DNA of 64,000 bases from Eilatimonas milleporae (GCF_003688555.1 NZ_REFR01000011.1:372001-436000), one strand, 5' to 3'; numbered from the stretch's first letter, positions 1 to 8,421 are shown. The notes: generated by a model from the sequence alone, not told the origin. Program-made: numbers and translations.

Positions 1-6
1 GACCCC

Positions 7-1305
7 ATGGAAGGCCTGCGTCAAATCTACTGGCACGGCGATCGGATTACATGGCGCAATCTTCTGCGGCATTACGTGATATGTCTCCAAAATCGTCTCT
101 TTCAGGCGCTTTCGACAGATGATTCTGAGCGTTTGGACCCGCAGACCATCTCAGTGTTCCAGACGCTTGATAATCTGCCAACGCCAGAGGCCAGATCGTT
201 GTGCGAGGCGTGTATCGCGGCGGTTGAGGCTGGTGAGCTTCATACCGCTCTGCTCGACCTGCTGGCGTGTGCTGATCGGGATATCGGCTTTTCAGAGCTT
301 CAACTGCTCTTAAGGACTGTCCATATTGACTGGCTTGGAACAGTTTACGGAGTATTCGTTGAACACGGATTAGCCCAGCAAGGCCAGCCTGTGAGCGCCG
401 AATCATCCAGTCTGGTGGATGTGTTGCGTAAGTTTCAACATTTGATGCCGCAAGTGCGCGAACAGGTTTCAGATGATGGCGTCGAGATTATCCATAACAT
501 TCGACAAATCATGTCCGATCAAACGACCCTGTTGGCCGCATACCAGCACGCCGATGTTTTACAGCCGAAACGTGCAAGTCTGTTTTTCGAGTTTACGACT
601 GAATATCTCACCAACCTGATGAAGCTGGTTTATCCGCCGTGGTATGTCGCCTGCTTTTCCGGTCGACACGATAATGCTGCGATGTGGAGCTATTATGCGG
701 ACAACCATCGGGGTTGCTGCCTCGTATTTCGAGCAGACGACACAGAAACCGGTCGAAGTTTGCTGCTTAACGGGCCAACTGGTTACGGTTCCGATGGCAT
801 TTCGAGGAGTGTTCAAAACCTCCCACTCGAACCCGTGCGTTATACTGCCGGCGAGCAGCGGATCGAATTCTTCACGAATATTGGGCGATTGCCCCTTGCT
901 CCGCTGGCGCGGAATTGGTTTCAGGATAACCATGGCCGTACATCCCCGCTTGCCCAACATCTCAACGAGGACAGGCAGGAGGCATGGGGAAACGCTTATT
1001 GGGAAAACTTCACTCCGCCCCTTCTCAGAAAGCTCCCCGACTGGCAGCATGAGAAGGAGTTAAGGATTGTTCTCTCAGACATTTTGAATATACGCGGTAC
1101 GGATGAAGGCCGTACCTTCACATACGATTATAATACACTTGATGGCATTATCTTCGGGATCAACACAAACCTCTCCGATAAGGTGCGGATCATGCATATC
1201 GTTAATGCGAAATTGGCAAGCCGGTCAGTTCCTGAGCCCTTCAAGTTTTATCAAGCCCGTTACAATGCTAGAACAGAACGTATAGAGGCTCATCACTTCA
1301 TTTGA
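7..1305 (+). CDS. DUF2971-domain protein, possibly 5'-truncated by the window edge
   Basis: The protein is 432 aa from the first visible ATG, but the frame is open to base 1, so the true start may lie outside the window. Residues about 216-243 carry the DUF2971 signature: a CFS, then DN..MW..YAD, then G.CLVF. DUF2971 proteins are soluble, of unclear biochemical role, and are common on genomic islands; some occur in defence-type neighbourhoods. The gene lies about 320 bp from a tyrosine integrase, which fits cargo of an integrated element. No signal peptide or membrane segment is seen in the visible part. The family call is secure; the function is not known. Confidence 0.7.
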   Translation: MEGLRQIYWHGDRITWRNLLRHYVICLQNRLFQALSTDDSERLDPQTISVFQTLDNLPTPEARSLCEACIAAVEAGELHTALLDLLACADRDIGFSELQLLLRTVHIDWLGTVYGVFVEHGLAQQGQPVSAESSSLVDVLRKFQHLMPQVREQVSDDGVEIIHNIRQIMSDQTTLLAAYQHADVLQPKRASLFFEFTTEYLTNLMKLVYPPWYVACFSGRHDNAAMWSYYADNHRGCCLVFRADDTETGRSLLLNGPTGYGSDGISRSVQNLPLEPVRYTAGEQRIEFFTNIGRLPLAPLARNWFQDNHGRTSPLAQHLNEDRQEAWGNAYWENFTPPLLRKLPDWQHEKELRIVLSDILNIRGTDEGRTFTYDYNTLDGIIFGINTNLSDKVRIMHIVNAKLASRSVPEPFKFYQARYNARTERIEAHHFI

Positions 1306-1626
1306 TCGCGCACGTCAGTAATCCTTCACAGTCTTGAGTTCGGATATCTAACGTCCAGAACCTTAGTTAAAATGGCGTCTACAAAAATAATATCCGGCTG
1401 ATTCAACAACCTCCGTTCCTGCAACGACATAGAGGTCCGCAAAGGGTTCGTCGAACCGGCGAGTAATACGTCGCATAATCGGCCGCGAATGGCGGAACAA
1501 ACGAGGTTCGGATTTCTCGATTAGCGTCGGCCTGTGAGTCCAGTCCATGACAAGTATAGGTCCTGGCTTTGCGACGCTCAATTGAGCCATAGGTTTTGGT
1601 GTCGAGCTGCAATCGAAGATTAGGTC
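1306..1626. other. Intergenic stretch with no convincing gene
   Basis: Between the DUF2971 gene and the integrase stop codon I see only short overlapping open frames on the minus strand, without a family match or a good ribosome binding site. I see no hairpin followed by a T-run. Confidence 0.4.
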
Positions 1627-2796
1627 TTAATTGCCTGAGCGAGTATTGTCCAGAAACCCCGCCCATTTATCCATAAGCACAATGCGTTTGTCGAAATAAT
1701 TGGTGCGCCGATAGGCTGCCTCCACCCGGTTGCGGATGGTGTGGGCGAGGGCGGCTTCCACCACGTCGCCGGGGAGGGTGGTCTGTTCTGCCGCCCAGTC
1801 GCGAAAGGATGAGCGGAAGCCGTGCACCGTGACATCGCCGTGGCCCAGATCGCGCAAAGCCTTGGTCAGCGTCATGTTGGACAACGGCTTGCCTTTGCGT
1901 ATGCCCGGAAAGATCAGATTGTTCTCCGCTCTAAGCGGCCTCAGCGTGTCCAGCACAGCGATTGCAGCATCCGACAGGGGCACATGATGGTCCTTACCCG
2001 CCTTCATGCGCTCTCCGGGAATGCGCCAGGCTTTGCCATCTTCGTCGATCTCGTCCCATGTGGCGAGGCGCACTTCTCCTGACCGGGCAGCGGTCAGGAT
2101 CAGGAAGCGCAGGGCCAGCCGCCCCACACTGTCCTTCTCGCTGAGCTGAGCCATGAAAGCCGGTAGGTCCGCATAGGGCATGGCGGCGAAATGGCTCTCG
2201 GTCCTGGGCTGTTTGGGCAGGCCCTTTCGGACGGAGCGCAAAGGCGCTTCCTGATCCCGGTAGCCTTTGGCATGCGCCCAGTCGAGTACGGTGCCGATGC
2301 GCTGCAGGACACGGCGAGCTGTCTCCGGCTTGGTGAGCCAGATGCTGATCACCGCATCCCGGATCATCGGTCCCGTCACCTCGTCTATGCGCACATAGCC
2401 GATATGGGGAAAGGCATACGTCTCCAGGGTGGTGATCCACTGTGCCCTGTGCTTGGCGTTCTTCCAGGTGTGCTTGTGTTCCTCAAAAACCGCCCGTGCC
2501 GCTGTCTCGAAGCTGGGTGTTTGCAGCATTTCAGCCAGCTTGCGCTTGCGCTCCAATACCGGATCGACGCCGCTGGCATACAGCGCCCGCGTCTCCCGCG
2601 CTTTCTCGCGGGCCTCCGACAGTGACACCTTGCTTAAAGACCCCAGGCCAAAATCCCGCCGCTTGCCGTTGACCTGTATGCGCAACAGCCAGGAGCGCGA
2701 GGTTGGAGACTTGACCACCAGCATCAGGCCGTCGCCGTCATGATAGCGCCCCGGCTCTTTCGCGGCCTTCACGGAAAGGGCGGTGAGCTTGCTCAT
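1627..2796 (-). CDS. Tyrosine site-specific integrase, P4/arm-type
   Basis: The 389-aa protein starts with the arm-type DNA-binding domain (DUF4102-like) of P4-family integrases, including a DGDGLMLVV stretch and a GLGSLSKVSLSEAR stretch. A SAM-like core-binding domain and the catalytic domain follow. The catalytic set is visible: Arg in AARSGEV (about R238), His and Arg in HGFR (about H325 and R328), and the nucleophile Tyr in RTNYFDKR (about Y367). Length and order are normal, so it should be active. It would catalyse integration and excision of the element to its left. The start is the ATG before SKLTALSVKAA. A tRNA-like 3' end lies about 165 bp upstream of the start. Confidence 0.93.
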   Translation of the reverse strand: MSKLTALSVKAAKEPGRYHDGDGLMLVVKSPTSRSWLLRIQVNGKRRDFGLGSLSKVSLSEAREKARETRALYASGVDPVLERKRKLAEMLQTPSFETAARAVFEEHKHTWKNAKHRAQWITTLETYAFPHIGYVRIDEVTGPMIRDAVISIWLTKPETARRVLQRIGTVLDWAHAKGYRDQEAPLRSVRKGLPKQPRTESHFAAMPYADLPAFMAQLSEKDSVGRLALRFLILTAARSGEVRLATWDEIDEDGKAWRIPGERMKAGKDHHVPLSDAAIAVLDTLRPLRAENNLIFPGIRKGKPLSNMTLTKALRDLGHGDVTVHGFRSSFRDWAAEQTTLPGDVVEAALAHTIRNRVEAAYRRTNYFDKRIVLMDKWAGFLDNTRSGN

Positions 2797-2819
2797 TTCA
2801 ATCGTCCGTCCAACTTATT

Positions 2820-2840
2820 TTCCCCACAGTCTTCCCCACA
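2820..2840. repeat. Short direct repeat upstream of the integrase
   Basis: TTCCCCACA occurs at 2820-2828 and again at 2832-2840, 12 bp apart, just upstream of the integrase start. Direct repeats in this place are compatible with arm-type integrase or excisionase binding sites. That role is inferred from position only. Confidence 0.3.
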
Positions 2841-2950
2841 CTCTATCGAGGCTTAAGGTGGAAATCAACGGATAGTCATGGAAGAGCATTTCAGTAAATG
2901 GCTGTTTTTAAGTAATTTTATGGAATAGCAAAAACGTATATGGAATATGG

Positions 2951-2976
2951 TTTAGCGGACTCACTCTCCGCCATTA
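2951..2976 (+). other. Candidate attachment site: tRNA-Ser-like 3' end
   Basis: The stretch at 2959-2976 contains CTCTCCGCCA followed by TTAT. This resembles the acceptor-stem end of bacterial tRNA-Ser genes, whose 3' ends often read CTCTCCGCCA. No anticodon arm or D-arm precedes it, so it is a fragment. It lies next to an integrase gene, as expected of an att core. If so, the element extends leftwards and the intact tRNA gene lies outside the window. Confidence 0.4.
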
Positions 2977-3189
2977 TCTCGCTCCCGGCAAATTACTGCG
3001 TGATCGTCCTGTCAGGGTGACCAGGCCCCAACCGCAGCCTGGGGGCTCGGGCTTTCGGGTTACCAAACAGTCTGTCCGCCATTTATGCGCGCGCAGGGTC
3101 GCTGTGCGAGCAATTCTGCCTGGGGTCTGAACAGCCGGGGCGCCTGACCCGGTTCGATGTGGGGCGTGGTCTTTTCCGGTGTGGTCCCG

Positions 3190-3930
3190 TCAGGGTGTCA
3201 GGCCTGCGATCTCCTTGACCAGCAGTTTTCCGAACAGGGTGAAATTGGGCTCCACGCGGCTGGTCGGTCCGGTGATGGAGATGATCAGGGGACGCATGTT
3301 CACGGCAAGGCCGACCGGCGCGGAAATGGCTGTGGCGTCAGGGAAAACCGCCCCCACGGCAATGGTGAACCCTTGCCGGCGTGCGGTATCGGCCGCCTGT
3401 AATATGGCCTCCAGCGGGTGGCGGCCGGTATCGATCTGCCGGCGGTTTTCCGCCCGTCGGTACAGGGCTCGGATCTGCTGCGCCTCCAGTGTTGACAAAT
3501 AGGCCGTGCCGACGCCGGTGCCCCAGACGGAGAATTTCTGCCCTTTTTCGGCGGTGAAGGAAATGGCATTGTCGCTTTTTTCCACCTGGACCAGTTCAAT
3601 CATCAGATCCTGGTAGGCGGCCAGCGTCACTGTCTCGCCGGTAAGGTCCTTCAATGTTTCGAGAAGGGTCATGAGCGCCTGCGGAAATATGGACCCATCG
3701 GAGATCCACGCCCCCAGCGCAGCAAAACGCGCAGTCGGGAAATAGCTGTTGGTGCGGCGGTCGACACCCAGCATCCCCTGATCGCACAGTGTTTTCAACA
3801 AAGCCGCACAGCTTGAACGCGGCGCCCCGATCGCGTGGGCGATATCCTGCGCGGTGAGCGCTTTGCGGTCCCGTTCAAAGGTTTCGAAAACGCGGATGGT
3901 GCGGACAACGGACTGGCTAACAGAAGACAT
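3190..3930 (-). CDS. IclR-family transcriptional regulator
   Basis: The protein has an N-terminal winged-helix domain (QSVVRTIRVFETF, then LTAQDIAHAIGAPRSSC as recognition region) and a C-terminal IclR effector domain ending in SAPVGLAVNMRPLIISITGP. IclR proteins bind a small metabolite and control catabolic operons. It diverges from the fused E1 operon, which is its likely target. I chose the ATG at 3930 because the alternative ATG at 3942 lies inside a large palindrome that looks like the operator; neither start has a clear ribosome binding site. The 246-aa length is usual for the family. Confidence 0.88.
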   Translation of the reverse strand: MSSVSQSVVRTIRVFETFERDRKALTAQDIAHAIGAPRSSCAALLKTLCDQGMLGVDRRTNSYFPTARFAALGAWISDGSIFPQALMTLLETLKDLTGETVTLAAYQDLMIELVQVEKSDNAISFTAEKGQKFSVWGTGVGTAYLSTLEAQQIRALYRRAENRRQIDTGRHPLEAILQAADTARRQGFTIAVGAVFPDATAISAPVGLAVNMRPLIISITGPTSRVEPNFTLFGKLLVKEIAGLTP

Positions 3931-3933
3931 TGT

Positions 3934-3975
3934 AAAATCCATATTTATAGAATTTATTCTAAATATATGGATTTT
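3934..3975. promoter_or_regulatory. Palindromic operator between IclR gene and E1 operon
   Basis: AAAATCCATAT at 3934-3944 and its exact complement ATATGGATTTT at 3965-3975 form a perfect 11-bp inverted repeat. Inside the spacer, AGAAT and ATTCT (3949-3960) form a second nested dyad. The element lies in the divergent promoter region and overlaps the upstream alternative start of the regulator gene. It is probably the binding site of the adjacent IclR protein and would allow autoregulation as well as control of the operon. Confidence 0.6.
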
Positions 3976-4028
3976 ATTGACTCAACAAGGGGCTTGGTGA
4001 AAAATTTGTAACAATTCGGGAGGGATCT

Positions 4029-6059
4029 ATGACGCAACTCAGCACGCTTGGCCGGGACCTGGCTCTGGATATTTACCGCACCATGGTGCGTATCGCCGCG
4101 TGCGATGAACGGATTCAGCAGGGCCTGGCCGCCGGGGATTTGCAGTTTCAGTATTATCCGGCGGGCGGACAGGAAGCGATTGCCGCCGCCATCGGGGCGC
4201 TTTTGACCCCCGAGGACTATTGTGTCACCACCTACCGTGTGATTCACGACATTGTCGCCAAGGGGACCCCTGTCAGGGAAATCATGGCCGAGATGTACGG
4301 TAAGGAAACCGGAACCTCCAGGGGTAAGGGCGGTCCGATGCACCTGTCCGACCCGAAGTCCGGTCTGATGGTCACGACCGGCATCGTCGGTGCCGGCGCG
4401 CCCATTGCAGGCGGCCTGGCACTGGCGGGGCAGATGAAGGGTACGGGCCGGGTCACAGTGTGCAGTTTCGGCGACGGCGCCGCCAATATCGGTGCCGTGC
4501 ACGAGGCGTTGAACATGGCGGCGCTGTGGCGGCTGCCGGTCGTCTTTGTCTGCCAGAACAATCTGTATGCGGAATACACCTCGTTCGAGGGTTCGACCCG
4601 GTCGACCGATATTGCCGGGCGTGCGGCGGGGTACGGCATGGCGGGCGAGCGCTGTGACGGGCGCGACCCCGTCAGTGTCTATGAAGCGGCCGGACGTGCG
4701 ATAGACCGCGCCCGTGCCGGTGACGGCCCGACACTTTTGGAATGTGTCGCACCGCGCCTGCAGGGTCATGCCTTCGGCTCTGACCAGGCTCATATGGACC
4801 AGGCCAGACTGGCCGAGGATATCGCCAATGCGCCGCTGAAAACCGTGCGCAACCGTCTTCTGGAAGAGGCGCTGGCCAGCGAAACCGAACTGACGGCCAT
4901 TGAGGATGCCGCCAGGGTGGAAGTGGACGCGGCCCAGACTTTCGCCATGGAAAGTCAGAGCCCGGCCGCCGCCGAGCTTTACACGGAAATCTTTGCCGAT
5001 AACACGCTGTTGCCGGAAGGACCGGGAGCCGGCGGTGTGGCGGCGGATGAGCCCACGCCGGCGGAGACGGTCAAGGCCTCCTTCGGGGAGGCGGTCAACA
5101 ACGCGCTGGATGTGGCGCTGGAAACCGATCCCGATGTTTTTCTGCTGGGTGAGGACATCATGGACCCCGCCGGCGGTATCGTGAAGGCCACATACGGTCT
5201 GTCCACCAAATACGGTACCGAGCGCGTGCGCGGTACCCCTATCTCCGAACAGGCGATCGTGGGCGCGGCCATCGGGGCCTCGTTGACCGGAATGAAACCG
5301 GTGGCCGAGATCATGGTGTGCGATTTCGCCATGGTCTGCATGGACCAGATCGCCAACCATGCCGCCAAGCTGCGCTATATGTCCGGCGGTCGCACCAGCG
5401 TGCCGGTTACGCTCAGAATGCTTACGGCGGGCAATGTCGGCAGTTTTGGGGCCCAGCATTCGCAAAGTCTGGAAAGCTGGTTTGCTCATATTCCGGGCCT
5501 GAAAATCGTGGCGCCGTCCAACGCGTTTGACGCCAAGGGTCTGCTGCTGTCCTGCATTCACGATCCCGACCCGTGTATTTCGCTGGAAGCCATGCGCTGT
5601 TTCTTCGCGCCGGGCGAGATCGGCGTGGGTGACTACCGCGTGCCCATCGGCAAGGCCGCCGTGCGCCAGAAGGGCGATGATGTGACGCTTGTCTCCTACA
5701 GTTGGGGCATGCAGGAAGTGATGGGCGCGGCCGGCGCTCTGGCCGAGGCGGGCATCTCCGCCGAGATTATCGACCTGCGCTCCATCGTACCGCTGGACTT
5801 GAACACCGTCCTTGCATCCGTTGGCAAGACGGGACGTGCCGTCATTGTCCATCCGGCCGTGGAGTTCTGCGGGTTGGGTGCGGAACTGTCGGCAAAAATT
5901 CACGAAAACCTGTTCAGCGAGCTGAAAGCGCCGGTGGCCCGACTGGGCGCGCGTTACACGCCCATTCCATTCAATCAGCAACTGGAGGCTCTGCACTTCC
6001 CCACTGCCGAGGGCATTGCGACCACAGTGCTTGGCCTCTTCGGTAAGACGCCAGCGTAA
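4029..6059 (+). CDS. 2-oxoacid dehydrogenase E1, alpha and beta subunits fused
   Basis: The 676-aa protein joins an E1-alpha half (about 1-330) to an E1-beta half (about 345-676). The thiamine diphosphate motif starts at GDG (about G148-G150) and ends near the NN at about 176. The beta half has the usual GEDI and EQAIVGAAIG stretches. E1 decarboxylates a 2-oxoacid or acetoin-like substrate and passes the acyl group to a lipoyl domain. The next gene encodes a lipoyl carrier, but no E2 core or E3 lies in this operon. GGGAGGG stands just before the ATG. Fused forms exist in the AcoAB/PDH-like family; the substrate cannot be read from sequence. Confidence 0.88.
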   Translation: MTQLSTLGRDLALDIYRTMVRIAACDERIQQGLAAGDLQFQYYPAGGQEAIAAAIGALLTPEDYCVTTYRVIHDIVAKGTPVREIMAEMYGKETGTSRGKGGPMHLSDPKSGLMVTTGIVGAGAPIAGGLALAGQMKGTGRVTVCSFGDGAANIGAVHEALNMAALWRLPVVFVCQNNLYAEYTSFEGSTRSTDIAGRAAGYGMAGERCDGRDPVSVYEAAGRAIDRARAGDGPTLLECVAPRLQGHAFGSDQAHMDQARLAEDIANAPLKTVRNRLLEEALASETELTAIEDAARVEVDAAQTFAMESQSPAAAELYTEIFADNTLLPEGPGAGGVAADEPTPAETVKASFGEAVNNALDVALETDPDVFLLGEDIMDPAGGIVKATYGLSTKYGTERVRGTPISEQAIVGAAIGASLTGMKPVAEIMVCDFAMVCMDQIANHAAKLRYMSGGRTSVPVTLRMLTAGNVGSFGAQHSQSLESWFAHIPGLKIVAPSNAFDAKGLLLSCIHDPDPCISLEAMRCFFAPGEIGVGDYRVPIGKAAVRQKGDDVTLVSYSWGMQEVMGAAGALAEAGISAEIIDLRSIVPLDLNTVLASVGKTGRAVIVHPAVEFCGLGAELSAKIHENLFSELKAPVARLGARYTPIPFNQQLEALHFPTAEGIATTVLGLFGKTPA

Positions 6060-6072
6060 AGGAGGCGGAACC

Positions 6073-6309
6073 GTGGCGAAAATGACGCTGAAGATTCCGA
6101 AGGGCGCTGTTTCCATGCAGCAGGGCACCATCGTGGAATGGAAAGTGGCTGACGGCGATACCGTGGCGGTGGGCGATCATCTCTATGACATCGAAACCGA
6201 GAAAAGCACCATCGAGGTGGAATCGCCCTTTGCTGGGACAATCAGGATCCTCGCACAGATAGGGGAGGCCCTGCCGGTCGGGCACCCGGTCGCGGAGATC
6301 CACACATAA
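6073..6309 (+). CDS. Free-standing lipoyl-domain carrier protein
   Basis: A 78-aa protein that is almost only a lipoyl/biotinyl domain. IETEKSTIEV holds the expected acceptor lysine (about K44), and there is the usual GD.V..G..L pattern. I chose the GTG at 6073 because GGAGG lies 7-12 bp upstream and the domain begins at once; longer frames enter the E1 gene. It starts 13 bp after E1 and is surely co-transcribed. Alone it can carry an acyl or other group from E1, but the acyltransferase core of a normal E2 is missing, so a partner must be encoded elsewhere or the chemistry differs. Confidence 0.82.
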   Translation: MAKMTLKIPKGAVSMQQGTIVEWKVADGDTVAVGDHLYDIETEKSTIEVESPFAGTIRILAQIGEALPVGHPVAEIHT

Positions 6310-6366
6310 GGCGCGGCGCACGCTCCAAGGGGCGGGATGTGTGATGCGCGATGGGAGGGGAAGCAA

Positions 6367-6498
6367 ATGAATAGGATCATGAAAGCCAGTGCGGCCGTTT
6401 CTGGAAAGCAGCCCTCCCGATTTTCGGTACGGACCGGACTAATTCAACCTTGTTCCGCCGGGTTTCGTGGCCTGAGGAGTGCGCGTTCCCATGTCTGA
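6367..6498 (+). CDS. Possible 43-aa small ORF or gene remnant
   Basis: A short frame starts with ATG at 6367, six bases after a strong GGGAGGGG ribosome binding site, and runs 43 codons. Its TGA overlaps the start of the next gene by 8 bp, which would allow translational coupling. The first residues (MNRIMKASAAVSG) look like the beginning of a signal peptide, but the hydrophobic core is missing. It may be a leader peptide or the 5' remnant of a deleted exported-protein gene. No family is recognised. Confidence 0.3.
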   Translation: MNRIMKASAAVSGKQPSRFSVRTGLIQPCSAGFRGLRSARSHV

Positions 6499-7135
6499 TC
6501 CTGCCTATCTGATCATTCGCACGGCCGCGCCGCATATCCGTTTCCAAAGGTTCTGCGCCGCCAACCGACAGCATGGCGGTATCCTTGTGGCGGCCCGTGC
6601 GATCCATGAGATCGAAACGCTGGAGCCCGGCTCTATCCCTTTGCACACATGGATTGCCCTCTTTCCGTCGATGGACTCCGCCAAGGCCGCCTGGACCCGT
6701 ATGGACACATCCATGCTGGCGGCGCCCGCACCGCCGCTGGCGCTGGCCGCGCGGGCCGTGCCCGACGGTGGTTTTGAGGACGACGTCATTCCCACACGCA
6801 CCAATGTGACGCCGGGGCCGGATCAGCCGCCGACCCTGATGCTGATCGAGGGGACGGCCACCGACGAAACCGCGATGGACCTCTATCGCGGGGTCATTCT
6901 GCCCATGCTGAAGGCGCGCGGAGCCTATTATGTCCTGTTTGAGTTGGGCGGTGATATAGCGGTGCTGAGCGGTGACTGGGATGATGCGGTCTTTCTCATT
7001 AGCCGCTGGCCCAGCGCCCATGCCGCGCGGGATTTCTGGCTTGCCGACCGGTATCAGGACACGGCGATTCCGCTACGTCTCGGAGTCAGCGCCTTTCAGG
7101 TTGTCACCCTTGAGGGGGAGCGCGACGATGGCTGA
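6491..7135 (+). CDS. DUF1330-like protein (tandem dimeric alpha/beta-barrel domains)
   Basis: The 214-aa protein appears to hold two related domains of the ferredoxin-like dimeric alpha/beta-barrel type. The second ends in DFWLADRYQDTAIPLR followed by a strand and EG, which is the DUF1330 pattern (FW.S.EY...P.R). The ATG at 6491 is used; GAGGAG lies 11 bases upstream. It overlaps the next gene by 8 bp. DUF1330 and related small barrels often occur in catabolic operons, but no activity can be assigned. Confidence 0.6.
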   Translation: MSDPAYLIIRTAAPHIRFQRFCAANRQHGGILVAARAIHEIETLEPGSIPLHTWIALFPSMDSAKAAWTRMDTSMLAAPAPPLALAARAVPDGGFEDDVIPTRTNVTPGPDQPPTLMLIEGTATDETAMDLYRGVILPMLKARGAYYVLFELGGDIAVLSGDWDDAVFLISRWPSAHAARDFWLADRYQDTAIPLRLGVSAFQVVTLEGERDDG

Positions 7136-7538
7136 GCCGGAGCCGGACGCCAGAACGGTGGTCAAAGCGTTTCTTGAGGCCATGTGGAGCGGTGACAAGG
7201 CGGCGGCCAAGGCCGCGTTTTCGGAGGATGCCCAGTGGTGGTTTCTACCATCCTTGGGGTATCAGCGGCCCATGCCGGCCGGAGATGCGCTCGATATTGT
7301 CATGGACGACATGATCGGCCGGTTCGATACGGACAAACCCTTTACCGTCGATCTGCATCATTTGATTGCCGACGGCGGCGAAGCGGCTGCGGAATATACC
7401 GCTCGTGCCATCCTGAAAACCGGCAGGCCGTACGAAAACAGATATCTTCTGCGCGCCAGCGTCGCGGGAGATCGCATCGTCAGTGTGCGGCCCTACACAG
7501 ATACCAAATTCTTCCTTGAAGAGCTGTACGGGGAGTAG
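7128..7538 (+). CDS. SnoaL/NTF2-like protein
   Basis: This 136-aa protein has the cone-shaped NTF2 fold pattern: an N-terminal helix VVKAFLEAMWSGD, then AFSEDAQWWF, and a closing strand series around ENRYLLRASVAGDRIV. SnoaL-like proteins include isomerases, dehydratases and binding proteins for cyclic or polyketide-like substrates. It overlaps the upstream gene (8 bp) and precedes the amidohydrolase by 7 bp, so it is translationally coupled. The specific reaction is unknown. Confidence 0.68.
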   Translation: MAEPEPDARTVVKAFLEAMWSGDKAAAKAAFSEDAQWWFLPSLGYQRPMPAGDALDIVMDDMIGRFDTDKPFTVDLHHLIADGGEAAAEYTARAILKTGRPYENRYLLRASVAGDRIVSVRPYTDTKFFLEELYGE

Positions 7539-7545
7539 GTCGGCT

Positions 7546-8418
7546 ATGGTGAAGGCGATCGACATTGTCTGCAATCCGTTTACGGCGCAGGAGGTTGCGA
7601 AACAGCAGACCGGCTTTGACGAGAATTTCATGGAGCAGGTGCGCATGCCGGAAGACATGCGCGGCGGCGTTGCCATGGAACGCTATGCGGACATCATGGA
7701 TGAGGCCGGGGTGGATCATTCCCTGCTGATCGCCGTCCGCGCCGGCGACCGCCGGATGAAAGGCTCCATCGCCATCCCGTACCAGCAGGTGGCGGCCTAT
7801 TGCGCCGCCATGCCGGGCCGGTTTTCCGGTCTAGCCGGGGTGGATCCGTTCATGGGCATGGAACAGCTGCGTGATCTGGAATACGCCGTGCGGGAGCTTG
7901 GCTTCGTCGGCGCGCACAGCTACCCCCACTGGTTCCGCCTGCCGCCGGACGCGGCCCAGTGGTACCCCATCTACGCCAAATGCTGCGAACTGGACATCCC
8001 CATCATGATGCAGGTGGGCCAGAACCTGATCTATCAGAAGGATGTGCGCCTGCCGTCGGTGGCCCGGCCCATTCTGCTGGATCAGATCGCCATCGACTTT
8101 CCCGAGTTGACGCTGATCGGCATCCATATCGGCGTGCCGTGGACGGACGAGATGATCGCCATGGCGTGGAAGCATGAAAATGTCTTCATCGGCATCGACG
8201 CCTATGCGCCCAAACATTTGCCGAAGACGCTGGTGCATTACATGAACAGTTATGGCAGCCACAAGGTGCTGTTCGGCACCGACTGGCCGGTTATCGATCC
8301 GCGCCGGGGTGTCCGTGAAGTCCAGGGCCATGCTTTGCGGCCGGAGGCTTATGAACGGGTGATGCGCATCAATGCGCTTGCCGTCTTCCCCGCATTGGCC
8401 GACAGGCTGGGTACATAG
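7546..8418 (+). CDS. Amidohydrolase-2 (ACMSD-like) family protein with altered metal site
   Basis: The 290-aa protein is a TIM-barrel amidohydrolase related to decarboxylases such as ACMSD. FGTDWPV near residue 245 keeps the catalytic Asp, and GIHIGVPW keeps a His on a later strand. The strand-1 HxH metal motif is replaced by IDIVCNPF, and the usual His on the central strand reads MMQVG. The metal site is therefore incomplete by family standards, and the protein may be a metal-independent or divergent hydrolase or decarboxylase. I used the ATG at 7546. It sits between a SnoaL-like gene and an acyl-CoA ligase. Confidence 0.8.
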   Translation: MVKAIDIVCNPFTAQEVAKQQTGFDENFMEQVRMPEDMRGGVAMERYADIMDEAGVDHSLLIAVRAGDRRMKGSIAIPYQQVAAYCAAMPGRFSGLAGVDPFMGMEQLRDLEYAVRELGFVGAHSYPHWFRLPPDAAQWYPIYAKCCELDIPIMMQVGQNLIYQKDVRLPSVARPILLDQIAIDFPELTLIGIHIGVPWTDEMIAMAWKHENVFIGIDAYAPKHLPKTLVHYMNSYGSHKVLFGTDWPVIDPRRGVREVQGHALRPEAYERVMRINALAVFPALADRLGT

Positions 8419-8421
8419 CCC

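Larger units (their letters stand above)
2797..3189. other. Intergenic region between integrase and IclR gene
   Basis: This stretch contains the integrase promoter side, the TTCCCCACA direct repeat, AT-rich DNA at about 2860-2955, the tRNA-Ser-like fragment, and then about 210 bp of GC-rich DNA with no recognisable gene. The change in base composition near 2980 fits an element-chromosome junction. Confidence 0.4.

Noticed and set aside
2941-2980. A complete tRNA-Ser gene
   Set aside because: Only the 3' acceptor-like end is present; no anticodon or D-arm can be folded upstream, so I list it only as a possible attachment site.
3954-6131. A 725-codon open frame antisense to the fused E1 gene
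   Set aside because: It mirrors the E1 coding frame in high-GC DNA, has Arg/His/Gly-rich composition and no family pattern. The + strand protein is clearly real.
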